A DNA stretch of 64,000 nucleotides from Acrocarpospora macrocephala (GTDB taxonomy: Bacteria > Actinomycetota > Actinomycetes > Streptosporangiales > Streptosporangiaceae): positions 1 through 64,000 of the forward strand of contig NZ_BLAE01000054.1 of assembly GCF_009687865.1 (NCBI RefSeq). Reading direction: 5' to 3'. This document shows positions 33,781 to 41,883 of the stretch, one piece after another. Under the pieces are notes generated by a model. It was not told the origin of the DNA and did no database searches. It saw only the letters and a list, made by a program, of their open reading frames with translations. The position numbers were made by a program, and so were the translations under genes. How positions within the stretch are numbered: the stretch's first letter is position 1; every line of letters starts with the position of its first letter.

Positions 33781-34659
33781 TCACGGAGGGAGTTCGTCGC
33801 GGTTCGGCAGGCCCTGCCAGGTGCTCGCACTGGCCACCGCGAAAGCGGCCACCGCGATGCCACGCTTGAGCCGATCCGACGGATGCGAATCGTCCAGCAA
33901 GGCGCTCAGATACCCGGCCACGAACGCTCCGCCGACCTCCGTCGAATCGACGACCGTCACCGGAGCCGCCTGGGTGTCGTAGCGGAAACCGTCGACGGTG
34001 GCGCTCGCGCCCTTGGATCCGCGGGTCACGACGAGTTCTCGGAGCGATCCAATGGCGGTTTCGACCAGCCCGAGCTCGTCCTGGTTGGAGAAGAGCACGT
34101 CGGCGGAGGCGGCCAGTTCGGTGAGCCCTTCGCGGGCCTCCTCAACGCTCTCCCACAGATAAGCCCGATGATTGACATCCACCGACACCAGCACCCCGGC
34201 ATCTTTGGCCAGCTTGACGGCGTGATGAACCGCACTCCAGGTGAACCCGCTCAACGCCGGAGTGATTCCGGTGACATGCAGGATGCGCGCGGATTGGATC
34301 GCCTCCGCCGGAACATCTCCGGTAGACAGGCGCGACCCCGCGGACCCATCCCGGTAGTTCACCGCGTGCGCGACCCGCCCAATCCGCCGCTGCCGCAACA
34401 CGATCCCACTCGACGCGGTCTCGTCCACCCGCATATGGCTGGTGTCGATGCCTTCCCCACGCAGCACGGTAAGCGTCCGTACGCCGATCTCGTCATCACT
34501 CACCCGCCCCAGAAATCCCACAGAATGCCCGAGCCGCGCCAGCCCGACGGCGACGGTCAGCTCGGCGCCTTCCAAGTCCAATCGTGCGGTCATATCGTGT
34601 CGGAGCCGCTCGGCCGAGATGACACCCAGCACCTCGCCCAGCGTGAACACGTCGCTCAT
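33781..34659 (-). CDS. PfkB-family sugar kinase homologue with altered active-site motif
   Basis: This 292-residue ribokinase-fold protein resembles 2-keto-3-deoxygluconate kinases: GAELTVAVGLARLGHSVGFLGRVSDDEIG, HVTGITPALSG, SVDVNHRAYLWES, VVTRGSKGASA. In the second PfkB signature the usual DTTGAGDAFVAG reads DSTEVGGAFVAG, so the anion-hole Gly-Ala-Gly and the catalytic-base Asp are replaced. Activity is therefore doubtful. It starts at ATG 34659 with TAGGAAAG upstream that overlaps the preceding stop, and probably forms a two-gene unit with the 149-residue protein. Confidence 0.85.
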   Translation of the reverse strand: MSDVFTLGEVLGVISAERLRHDMTARLDLEGAELTVAVGLARLGHSVGFLGRVSDDEIGVRTLTVLRGEGIDTSHMRVDETASSGIVLRQRRIGRVAHAVNYRDGSAGSRLSTGDVPAEAIQSARILHVTGITPALSGFTWSAVHHAVKLAKDAGVLVSVDVNHRAYLWESVEEAREGLTELAASADVLFSNQDELGLVETAIGSLRELVVTRGSKGASATVDGFRYDTQAAPVTVVDSTEVGGAFVAGYLSALLDDSHPSDRLKRGIAVAAFAVASASTWQGLPNRDELPP

Positions 34660-34670
34660 GTACGGCTTTC

Positions 34671-35120
34671 CTAGATCTCAGGTCGCGGCGGCAGAGTCTC
34701 GATTTTCCATGACGAGTCAGCGTCGAGACTCCAGAGCAGCTGGTTCTCCGAGTCCCACTTCTTGGGCGCGTCCGTGGTCGCGCGCGGGTGCATATCCCGC
34801 TCGTCCAACGCGGCCTTGTACGCCTTCCACGCCTGCCGGTATGCCCGCCGCGCTTCGACGTCGTCATCGGCGTACATCTCGGGCGGGGTTGATTCCTGCT
34901 GGCTCGTGCCGTCGGGGAACAGCGTCTGCCAGCGGTCGTTGCTCATGCGATTGGTCGCGCGGAACTCGAGGGCTCCCTCCGGCAGCCAGCGCCACCGCAC
35001 CGCCCAGCCACGCGCGTGGAGCGTTCCGTCCGCGCGCGTGTCCACCGCCACCTGCGGCAGGGCCAATGCCCAGGGCCGGAAGTAGGCCGCGAAACTCTCC
35101 GCCACCGTTGTTGGCTCCAT
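34671..35120 (-). CDS. Conserved hypothetical protein (149 aa)
   Basis: This soluble protein of 149 residues opens MEPTTVAESFAAYFRPWALA and is rich in Trp and Arg (GWAVRWRWLPEGALEFR, RMSNDRWQTLFPDG). A helical middle (ARRAYRQAWKAYKAALDE) and ENQLLWSLDADSSWKIE follow. No signal or membrane segment is seen. I do not recognise a family. It immediately precedes the PfkB-like gene (11 bases), suggesting a joint transcript. Confidence 0.7.
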   Translation of the reverse strand: MEPTTVAESFAAYFRPWALALPQVAVDTRADGTLHARGWAVRWRWLPEGALEFRATNRMSNDRWQTLFPDGTSQQESTPPEMYADDDVEARRAYRQAWKAYKAALDERDMHPRATTDAPKKWDSENQLLWSLDADSSWKIETLPPRPEI

Positions 35121-35212
35121 ACCTCAGGATGATCTCAAGTTTCCCCGCATAACGGCGATAATTGCCCAAATCGCAACACGGCTCTCCCGCCTCAAGGGCA
35201 CGGCTCCCGCAA

Positions 35213-35249
35213 CACGGGTGCGGCTCCCGCACCGAGAGCCGCATCCGTG
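35213..35249 (-). terminator. Hairpin terminator
   Basis: CACGG-TGCGGCTC and GAGCCGCA-CCGTG form a long stem with small internal bulges around CCGCACC, lying about 24 bases beyond the stop of the reverse-strand membrane protein. Related CGGCTCCCGC blocks just upstream (35200-35230) look like short local duplications. Confidence 0.7.
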
Positions 35250-35272
35250 CCCGGCGGAGGCCGGTTGGCGGT

Positions 35273-35740
35273 CTAGTGGTTCTCGTCGGGCCGGTGCGCG
35301 TGCCGGGCACCGGCGACGAGCTTGTCCGAATCCGGCGGAACCCGCGTTCCATCGGGGTCGAGCGTGGCGTCCTCTGTCCGGGTCTGCGCGGGAACCGGCT
35401 GATCGTCCACTCCGGTGTGGTCACGATCGGCCGTGTCCAGGCGCTTCTCCAGGTCCCGCTTCTCACTTTCCAGCCGCGAGACGCGGTTACGCTCGGCCAG
35501 GTGCGCCTCACGCCGACGCCGTCGTCGCAGCGCGGACCTGTGCATCCCGCCCACGACCAGGGCCAGCCCGAGGAGGAGTGCCACCGCGGTGGCGGCGCCG
35601 GCCACGAACACCTCGACCGACGTAAAACTCAACGTCCGATCCAGGACGGAAACACTGGTGGTGACCGTGCTATCCAGCATGAACACCTGGACCGCGACCA
35701 CCACCGCGACCACGATCAGAAGAAGGCCCAGCAAAACCAT
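35273..35740 (-). CDS. Small two-helix membrane protein with coiled coil (LapA-like topology)
   Basis: This 155-residue protein has two membrane helices (about 1-22 and 44-66), a basic patch (RSALRRRRRREAH), a coiled coil (about 82-105: NRVSRLESEKRDLEKRLD) and a polar disordered tail. The arrangement resembles LapA-domain/DUF1049 proteins of uncertain role. The start ATG 35740 is followed directly by the first helix. It has its own terminator and seems monocistronic. Confidence 0.75.
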   Translation of the reverse strand: MVLLGLLLIVVAVVVAVQVFMLDSTVTTSVSVLDRTLSFTSVEVFVAGAATAVALLLGLALVVGGMHRSALRRRRRREAHLAERNRVSRLESEKRDLEKRLDTADRDHTGVDDQPVPAQTRTEDATLDPDGTRVPPDSDKLVAGARHAHRPDENH

Positions 35741-35812
35741 GATCTCTCACCCCTAACTGATGTGGTTGACGTGGGCCAACCCCGCCTGCCCCGAAACCAC
35801 TGCCCCAAACGG

Positions 35813-37102
35813 TTAGTCGCGTAGGACGGTTATCGCGCGGCCTTCCAGGGTGAGGGCTTGGGCCGCGTGGTCGGCTAGCTGGGTGAAGAGGTCGGTGCGT
35901 TCCTCGTTTGTGAGGGGTTCGGCCTTGGTGGCGAGGTCGAAGGATTCCGTGGCGAGGGCGGCGAGTTGGGGAGTTGCTGTTGAGCCTTGGGTTACTTGGA
36001 GGGTCATGTATTCCTCCAGGATTTCGGCGAAGCGGGGGAGTTGGGGGATCAGTGGGGTGAGGGCGGTGGAGGCGAGGGTGGACCAGGCGGTGGCGGATTG
36101 GCGGTAGAGGGTGGCGGCTTCGGTGAGGCGGGGGTCGATGAGGGGGGCCGCTTCGTCGAGGAAGTCGGCGTAGATGGGGCGGGTGGCGCCGGGGGAGCCG
36201 TACTCGATTTCCAGGCAGACGTGGAGGCGGGCGAGGGCGGAGAAGAGCGCGCCCGGGGTGGCGAATCGGGCGGACCAGCCTTTCTTGCCGGTGGTGTCGC
36301 CGAGTTGTTCGACCAGGCGGCGCATGCCAGATAGGCCCATGTTGACGTCGAAGTAGTTGTTGAGGACCGGGCCGGTGAGGTGGGCGATCGTGGTGGCGAT
36401 GGCTTCCCGGATCGCATCCTGGATCGACGAAGGAGTGCTGGGTTGCAGGGCGAGCAGGTGGTGTTTGCCTTTGCGGTGCCGGGCCCAGGCGGTTTCCAGC
36501 GCGGACAGCGGGATGCGCTCGGGGGTGGTGCGCTCGTCGTCCACGTAGACGGTGTCGCCGTCGAGGCCGATGACGGCGATCTCGTAGCCGTCGCCGAACG
36601 GCAGGCCGGGATGCCAGGGCAGCGCGTGGCGGTCGACCCGGCAGATGGCGGCGCGGCCGTCGCCGAGAACCTCGCGCAGGTGGCGTTCGGCGATCTTGGC
36701 GCTGCCGGTCTGCCGGATTTCGTAGCCGATGCCCGCCCGCGTGAGCGCCGCCGGGATGAACGGCTCCGGATGATGCTGGGTGACGATCGTCATCGTCGTC
36801 ATCTCGGTGTACTCGAAGATCGCGTAAAGGAATCCGATGCCGCCGCCCAGCCCGGCCAGCATCGCCTCGCTGTACGGCTCGCCGCTGTGCGGCGCGACCA
36901 CGCCCGCCTGTCGGAGCACCCGCCCCAGCAGCGCCGAATCGTGGTGCACGCCGCCCCCGGTGGCCGGATATCCCCGCAGGATGGCCGGATCCACCGGCGG
37001 CTTGGCCGCGCCGAGCACGTGCCGCCGCGCGGTCGTGTACGCCTCGCCGGTCCTGGCCATGCGCTCGCGAACCCGGCGCTTGAAAGTCTTGCCCTCGGTC
37101 AT
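35813..37102 (-). CDS. BtrH N-terminal / DUF4872 domain protein
   Basis: This 429-residue protein has an N-terminal Arg-rich helix (GKTFKRRVRERMARTGEAYTTARRHVLG). A cysteine-protease-like BtrH N-terminal domain (GVHHDSALLGRVLRQAG, YSEAMLAGLGGGIGFLYAIF, DGYEIAVIGLDGDTVYVDD) and a helical DUF4872-type C-terminus (ALFSALARLHVCLE) follow. BtrH-type domains occur in butirosin and peptide tailoring loci, but a Cys in place of Ser or His in the expected active site is not evident, so catalysis is uncertain. A 14-bp perfect palindrome lies just upstream. It stands alone. Confidence 0.8.
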   Translation of the reverse strand: MTEGKTFKRRVRERMARTGEAYTTARRHVLGAAKPPVDPAILRGYPATGGGVHHDSALLGRVLRQAGVVAPHSGEPYSEAMLAGLGGGIGFLYAIFEYTEMTTMTIVTQHHPEPFIPAALTRAGIGYEIRQTGSAKIAERHLREVLGDGRAAICRVDRHALPWHPGLPFGDGYEIAVIGLDGDTVYVDDERTTPERIPLSALETAWARHRKGKHHLLALQPSTPSSIQDAIREAIATTIAHLTGPVLNNYFDVNMGLSGMRRLVEQLGDTTGKKGWSARFATPGALFSALARLHVCLEIEYGSPGATRPIYADFLDEAAPLIDPRLTEAATLYRQSATAWSTLASTALTPLIPQLPRFAEILEEYMTLQVTQGSTATPQLAALATESFDLATKAEPLTNEERTDLFTQLADHAAQALTLEGRAITVLRD

Positions 37103-37110
37103 CTGCGTCC

Positions 37111-37124
37111 CATCAGGCCTGATG
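37111..37124. promoter_or_regulatory. Perfect 14-bp palindrome CATCAGGCCTGATG
   Basis: The palindrome begins nine bases upstream of the BtrH-like start codon, and a half-site GGCCTGA occurs again near 37164. The location fits an operator for the downstream gene; no cognate regulator is adjacent. Confidence 0.6.
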
Positions 37125-37252
37125 ACACCTCACGACGGGCCCACGCTCCGTCGCGGACGTCTGTGGCCTGACATCTGCGCAGCCGGCAGGAAACGCCCCA
37201 AGGACAGCGATCCCCTTTGCCTCCGCGAAAGCCGATGGGCGTGGACCACCGG

Positions 37253-37630
37253 TCAGGAGGTTGGGCGCGAGACGTCGCCCTGCCCCTTTTCTACCATCCG
37301 ACCCTTGACGATCGCCACGCCCAAGCCCGCGCCAACGGCGTACCAGAAGAGATCCGGGGCGTTGAAGGTGGAGCCGAGGACCAACCGGGCCAGGACGCTA
37401 TGTGCGGACAAATCCGCCGGGATGCCGGTGAGCTGGAAGAACTCGACCGCCCAGCTGATCCCCGTAGCCGCCAAAGCCGCATAAAGAGGCCGCAACCAGA
37501 AGGCCAGCAGCGCGTAGATCAGCGTCGTGTAGAGGGCGATTCCGGCGTATTTGGCGAAATCACCGCCGGTGAACGCGCGCACCCCCAGACCCAGCACCAG
37601 CACGACGGGCACCGCGAGCCAAGGTCTCAT
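37253..37630 (-). CDS. DUF2809 membrane protein
   Basis: This protein of about 125 residues has four hydrophobic segments and motifs GISWAVEFFQLTG and STFNAPDLFWYAVGAGLGVAIV, which match DUF2809 (a VanZ-like small membrane protein). The function is unknown. ATG 37630 and GTG 37633 are adjacent and in frame, and neither has a clear ribosome site. Confidence 0.85.
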   Translation of the reverse strand: MRPWLAVPVVLVLGLGVRAFTGGDFAKYAGIALYTTLIYALLAFWLRPLYAALAATGISWAVEFFQLTGIPADLSAHSVLARLVLGSTFNAPDLFWYAVGAGLGVAIVKGRMVEKGQGDVSRPTS

Positions 37631-37672
37631 CACGGTATAGATGATCCCGCATCCGCTGGGTAGGGCCTATCC

Positions 37673-37864
37673 ATGGACGAGTTGCAGCAGGTGGAAGAGG
37701 AACTGGCCAGCCTCCGCAGGCAGGCGCGCGAACTGCGCGAGCAGATCGGCGAAGGTCCGACGGACCCGGCCGAGGTGGCGATGCTGATCGCGAACGCGGA
37801 CCAGTTGGACGCCCTGGCGGAGAACATGGAGCTCCGCCGCCAGAGCTTGCTCAACAAGCAGTAG
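37673..37864 (+). CDS. Small coiled-coil protein (63 aa)
   Basis: The peptide MDELQQVEEELASLRRQARE continues as two helices (LREQIGEGP turn, then ADQLDALAENMELRRQSLLN). Heptad spacing of Leu predicts a coiled-coil hairpin. It is acidic and has no signal. ATG 37673 follows GGTAGGGCC. The role is unknown; a strong terminator follows 11 bases after the stop. Confidence 0.75.
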   Translation: MDELQQVEEELASLRRQARELREQIGEGPTDPAEVAMLIANADQLDALAENMELRRQSLLNKQ

Positions 37865-37875
37865 TTATGCCTTCG

Positions 37876-37909
37876 GTGCCGGTACGGCCCGGCGCGGCCG
37901 TACCGGCAC
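37876..37909. terminator. Bidirectional hairpin terminator
   Basis: A perfect 14-bp stem, GTGCCGGTACGGCC (37876-37889) with GGCCGTACCGGCAC (37896-37909) and a six-base loop, lies between the convergent coiled-coil and GH16 genes. Confidence 0.9.
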
Positions 37910-37918
37910 CTCCGGCCG

Positions 37919-40063
37919 TCACTGGTAGACGCGCACGTAGTCCACGAGCATGCGCTGCGGGAGCACGGTCGTCGCGTCGGGGGGTCCTGGCCAGTCGCCG
38001 CCCACCGCGTTGTTCAGGATGATGAAGAACGGGTGGTCGAAGACCCAGGGCCCTCTGGTCGCCTCAAGCGAGGCTCGGTCTACGGTGTGGACGGTGTTGC
38101 CGTCCATGGTGAACTTCATGCCGGTGCTGTTCCACTCCACCGCGTACACGTGGAAGTCGCTGGCGAAGTCCCCGGCGATCGTGTACGGCGAGCCGAATCC
38201 GCCCGCCCCGAAGTACGCGGGCGCGTGGATGGTCGAGTAGGTGGTGTTGGGTATGCGGCCGATGTGCTCCATGATGTCGATCTCCCCGACGTACGGCCAG
38301 GGGCGGCCCTGGTCGAAGAAGTCGGCGCCGAGCATCCAGAACGCGGGCCACAGGCCGGTGGTGCCGGACACCTTGATCCGGGCCTCGACCTTGCCGTAGG
38401 TGAAGCTGAACTTGCCGTAGGTGTTGATGCGGGAGGACGTGTACTGGCACGGGCCGCCGGGGCAGGACGAGCCGGCGACGGTCTGCCTGCGGGCTTCCAT
38501 CACCAGGTTGCCGGCGCCGTCGGTGGAGGCGTTGTCGTGGTTGGTGTAGTACTGCAGCTCGTTGTTGACGCCGGGGCCGATTTCGGCCTGCCAGCGGGCG
38601 GCGCTGGGCTTGGTGCCGGCCGGGTCGTTGAACTCGTCGCTCCAGACGAGCAGCGGGGGGTTGCGCGGGTCTGGGGGCAGCGGGGGCGGGGTGATGGGGG
38701 CGCCGCCGGTGCCGTACACCTGGAACTCCCAGAGGGAGTAGCCGTAGGGGGTGGCGCGCTGGGTGCCGTACATGCGGACGTAACGTCCGGAGCCGGTCAC
38801 GTTCAGGGTCTGCTTGAAGCCGGTGCCGGTGGTGGTGGTGTAGATCGGGGTCCAGTTGGTGGCGTCGTTGGAGGTCTGGATCTGGAACGCGCGGGCGTAG
38901 GCCGGGTCCCATTGCAGGACGACCCGTCTGATCTGCGCGACTGCGCCCAAGTCCACATAAATCCAGCCCGGATCCACCCAGCCGGTCGTCGAGCTCGTCG
39001 CCCAGCGGCTCGCCGGGTCACGGTCGAAGGCCCGTGCGGGGATGCACTCGAAGCAGTTGCCGTCGCTCTGTGACGAGGAGGCGACGCCGGGCTTGCCATA
39101 CGAAAGCAGGACTTCGGTGCCCGGGGAAGGTGAGGGGGACGGAGAAGGTGAGGGCGAGGGTGATGGGGAAGGCGAGGGGGACGAGCCTGAGCCGGTGCGG
39201 ACCGCGACCTCCCAGAGGGAGTAGCCGAACGCGGTGGCCCGCTGGGTGCCGTTGACCCGCAGGTAACGCCCGGTCCCGGTGACGTCCAGGTTCTCGGTCC
39301 CGCCCGGCCCGGTGGTGGTCGAGTAGATGTTCGTCCAGGTCGTCCCGTTGGTGGAGACCTGGATCTGGTACGCCCTCGCGAACGCGGGCTCCCAACTCAA
39401 CGTGACCCCACAGATCGCCACAGACGACCCCAAGTCCACCTGAACCCACTGCGGGTCGCTGAACGCGCTGGACCACCGGGTGCCCGGGTTGCCGTCGAAC
39501 GCGGACGATGCCGGGAAGGCCGCGCTCTCGGTCGAGGAGGCGGTGGCGGGCTTGCCCTGAGCGGCGTTGACGGTGCCGCAGCCACTGGTGCCGACCGGGC
39601 TGCCGTACACCTGGAATTCCCAGAGGGAGTAACCCCAGGCGGTGGCCCGCTGGGTGCCGTACATGCGGACGTAGCGCCCAGTCCCGGACACGTTAATGGT
39701 TTGCACGCCGCCGGCTCCGGTGGTCGTGCTGTACATGCTCGTCCAGGTGGTGCCGTTGGCGGAGATCTGCAGCTCGAAGCCGCGGGCGTACGCGGCCTCC
39801 CAGTTCAGCACGACCTGCGAGACGGTGGCCTGGATGCCGAGGTCAACTTGGATCCACTGCGGATCGGTGAACAGGCTGCCCCAGCGGGTGCCGGTGCTGC
39901 CGTCCACCGCGGCGGCGGGGGTGAACGCGGCCTCGGAGGAGGACGCGGTGGCGGTCTTGCCTTGGGAAAGCAGGGTGTCGGCCGCGGCTGCGGGGACGCT
40001 CACAACGTAGGTAACGATCAGCGCGAACGCGGCAAGCAGTCCTAATCGGACGCGTGCATGCAT
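37919..40063 (-). CDS. Secreted GH16 beta-1,3-glucanase with three discoidin (F5/8-type C) domains
   Basis: This 714-residue exported enzyme has a signal peptide (about 1-29, ending VPAAAA). Two tandem F5/8 type C/CBM32-like domains follow (about 30-160 and 165-300, each with a TRW-S/G then DPQWVQVDLG motif). A PSPSPS linker separates a third, diverged copy (about 330-465) from the C-terminal GH16 domain. The catalytic motif is GEIDIMEHIG (E-x-D-x-x-E), with RINTYGKFSFTYGKVEARIK, as in laminarinases. It hydrolyses beta-1,3-glucans outside the cell. ATG 40063 follows GAGGAGGTTCC. It is divergent from a sugar ABC transporter, with LacI-type operators between them. Confidence 0.95.
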   Translation of the reverse strand: MHARVRLGLLAAFALIVTYVVSVPAAAADTLLSQGKTATASSSEAAFTPAAAVDGSTGTRWGSLFTDPQWIQVDLGIQATVSQVVLNWEAAYARGFELQISANGTTWTSMYSTTTGAGGVQTINVSGTGRYVRMYGTQRATAWGYSLWEFQVYGSPVGTSGCGTVNAAQGKPATASSTESAAFPASSAFDGNPGTRWSSAFSDPQWVQVDLGSSVAICGVTLSWEPAFARAYQIQVSTNGTTWTNIYSTTTGPGGTENLDVTGTGRYLRVNGTQRATAFGYSLWEVAVRTGSGSSPSPSPSPSPSPSPSPSPSPGTEVLLSYGKPGVASSSQSDGNCFECIPARAFDRDPASRWATSSTTGWVDPGWIYVDLGAVAQIRRVVLQWDPAYARAFQIQTSNDATNWTPIYTTTTGTGFKQTLNVTGSGRYVRMYGTQRATPYGYSLWEFQVYGTGGAPITPPPLPPDPRNPPLLVWSDEFNDPAGTKPSAARWQAEIGPGVNNELQYYTNHDNASTDGAGNLVMEARRQTVAGSSCPGGPCQYTSSRINTYGKFSFTYGKVEARIKVSGTTGLWPAFWMLGADFFDQGRPWPYVGEIDIMEHIGRIPNTTYSTIHAPAYFGAGGFGSPYTIAGDFASDFHVYAVEWNSTGMKFTMDGNTVHTVDRASLEATRGPWVFDHPFFIILNNAVGGDWPGPPDATTVLPQRMLVDYVRVYQ

Positions 40064-40120
40064 GGAACCTCCTCGACGGAGCACCAAACCAGGACAGGCC
40101 GCGCCGGGCCGACGAGTGCG

Positions 40121-40133
40121 GGGAAGCGCTCTC
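40121..40133. promoter_or_regulatory. LacI-type operator 1 (GGGAAGCGCTCTC)
   Basis: A near palindrome lies in the leader of the GH16 gene, 58 bases before its start codon. It shares the G(A/G)GAA-CG/GC-TTC(T/C)C pattern of the three other sites in this interval. Confidence 0.7.
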
Positions 40134-40210
40134 GGACACTGAGCGTGCTCGCGATTCAGTACTACTGTCAAGTGTTGAATTAACATGTGAGAAACCGGCG
40201 AGACGTGCGA

Positions 40211-40224
40211 GAGAACGCTTTCCC
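40211..40224. promoter_or_regulatory. LacI-type operator 2 (GAGAACGCTTTCCC)
   Basis: A second imperfect palindrome lies in the middle of the divergent control region. Its CG-centred core matches sites 3 and 4. Confidence 0.65.
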
Positions 40225-40281
40225 CTGCCCGGAAGATCGCAATTTCACCCCGCTGACATGCGGATATGTCGGAAAAATCAG

Positions 40282-40293
40282 GGGAACGTTCCC
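40282..40293. promoter_or_regulatory. LacI-type operator 3 (perfect GGGAACGTTCCC)
   Basis: A perfect 12-bp palindrome, similar in form to the CebR box (GGGAGCGCTCCC), lies upstream of a TTGACA (40327-40332) that may be the -35 element of the transporter promoter. Confidence 0.8.
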
Positions 40294-40363
40294 TAGAGGT
40301 CACGACGATCGTTATCTCGGAACCCATTGACAAGTTTCCGGAGCCAGGACCAACCTCACTCCA

Positions 40364-40375
40364 GGGAACGTTCTC
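40364..40375. promoter_or_regulatory. LacI-type operator 4 (GGGAACGTTCTC)
   Basis: This near-perfect copy of site 3 lies 33 bases downstream of TTGACA and 33 bases before the lipoprotein start, where repressor would block initiation. Confidence 0.8.
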
Positions 40376-40407
40376 TTCATGATCATAAATAGGAAGGTTC
40401 CAACGGC

Positions 40408-41706
40408 ATGTCCACTCTCCCTCGCCGCCGCGTGACGCGGCTCGTCGTGCCCCTGATCGCCGCATCCCTCCTGGCCGCCTGCGGTGGCGAGGACCCGGCC
40501 CCCAGCGGTGGCGCGTCCGCCTCCCAGCCGGCTGAGAAGGTCACCCTTACCGTCGCCCTGTTCAGCGACTTCCACTACGCGCCGCTGTACGAAGAGTTCA
40601 AGAAGACCCACCCGAACGTCACGATCACCGAGCGCCGGTCCCAGTTCAACGACCACCACAACAACCTGGTCACCCAGCTGGCCACCGGCGCGGGCGCGGC
40701 CGACGTGGTCGCGATCGAGGGCGGGTTCATCGCCACCTTCCAGCAGGTGCCGGACAAGTTCTACAACCTGGCCGACTACGGGCTGACCTCCCGCCAGTCG
40801 GAATACCTGGACTGGAAGTGGCAGCTCGGCCTCGCCGCCGACGGCAAGACGCTGCTCGGCCTCGGCACCGACGTCGGCGGCCTGGCCATGTGCTACCGCC
40901 CCGACCTGTTCAAGAAGGCCGGCCTGCCCACCAACCGCGACGAGGTCTCGGCGCTGTGGCCCACCTGGGACGCCTACGTCGAGACCGGCAAGAAGTTCGT
41001 CGCCGGCGGCGTGAAGGACGCCGCCTTCACCGACGGCCCCGGTGAGCACTTCCGGGCCATGGTCGAGCAGGCTCCGGTCGGCTTCTACGACGCCTCGAAC
41101 AACCTGGTCGTGGCCACCAACCCGGACGTCAAGAAGGCCTTCGACATGGGCGTCTCGATGATCCAGAACAAGCTGTCCGGCAAGCTCACCGCGTTCACCC
41201 CCGAGTGGACCACCGGCATCGCCAAGGGCACCTTCGCCACCATGGTCTGCCCGGCCTGGAAGACCGGCGTGATCAAGGACCAGAAGCCCGGCGAGGGCAC
41301 CTGGGACATCGCCGCGGTGCCCGGTGGCGGCGGCAACCAGGGCGGCACCCACCTGATGGCTCCCAAGCAGGGCAAGCACCCCAAGGAAGCGGCCGAGCTG
41401 ATCAACTTCCTGACCAGCAAGGAGAGCCAGCTCACCCTCTGGAAGGACGCCAGCGCGCTGCCCTCCCTGCCCGCCCTGTACGAGGACCCGGCGGTGTCCA
41501 CCTACGTCAACCCGTACTTCGGCGACGCTCCGATCGGCAAGATCTTCACCGACGCCGCGAAGGCGCTCAAGCCCCAGCACACCGGCCCCAAGTCCGGTGA
41601 CGTGCTGCTCGCCATGGGCAACGGCCTGAGCCGGGTCGAACTGCAGAACCAGGCGCCGGAAGAGGCCTGGGCCCAGGCGGTCGCGGACGCGGAAAAGATC
41701 AAGTAA
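40408..41706 (+). CDS. Sugar ABC transporter substrate-binding lipoprotein (CebE-like)
   Basis: This 432-residue lipoprotein has a signal with lipobox LLAAC (Cys25) followed by a Gly/Ser/Pro linker. The type I solute-binding (family 1) core includes EEFKKTHPNVTITERRSQF, ATGAGAADVVAIEGGFI and GSFATMVCPAWKTGVI-like segments. It should bind oligosaccharides, probably beta-linked glucose units given the GH16 and GH1 neighbours. ATG 40408 has AGGAAGG about ten bases upstream. A series of strong hairpins separates it from the permeases, a common way to give more binding protein than permease. Confidence 0.94.
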   Translation: MSTLPRRRVTRLVVPLIAASLLAACGGEDPAPSGGASASQPAEKVTLTVALFSDFHYAPLYEEFKKTHPNVTITERRSQFNDHHNNLVTQLATGAGAADVVAIEGGFIATFQQVPDKFYNLADYGLTSRQSEYLDWKWQLGLAADGKTLLGLGTDVGGLAMCYRPDLFKKAGLPTNRDEVSALWPTWDAYVETGKKFVAGGVKDAAFTDGPGEHFRAMVEQAPVGFYDASNNLVVATNPDVKKAFDMGVSMIQNKLSGKLTAFTPEWTTGIAKGTFATMVCPAWKTGVIKDQKPGEGTWDIAAVPGGGGNQGGTHLMAPKQGKHPKEAAELINFLTSKESQLTLWKDASALPSLPALYEDPAVSTYVNPYFGDAPIGKIFTDAAKALKPQHTGPKSGDVLLAMGNGLSRVELQNQAPEEAWAQAVADAEKIK

Positions 41707-41713
41707 CTGTCCA

Positions 41714-41860
41714 GGGTGGCCGGTCATTCTCCCCGGCCACCCAGTTCGGCTTGGCCGCGCCTGTGTCTGGACTGAGGAACGCAGGGTCGCGAAGCGGCCC
41801 GGAGTGACGAGGGAAGACACAGGCTGAAGGCGGCCAAGCCCGCCGATCCGAAGGATCGGC
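41714..41860 (+). ncRNA. Structured intergenic RNA with three consecutive stems
   Basis: Between the binding protein and permease genes lie three helices. The first is 10 bp (41714-41723/41733-41742). The second is a long 20-bp interrupted stem (41748-41757/41831-41840 and 41759-41768/41815-41824) enclosing about 46 bases. The third is an 8-bp GAA-looped hairpin (41842-41860). They probably stabilise the upstream message or attenuate the permease genes. The enclosed GAGGAACGCAG...GAGTGACGAGGG text may be a dispersed element. Confidence 0.65.
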
Positions 41861-41883
41861 CAATGTCACAGAAAGGAGCGGGT

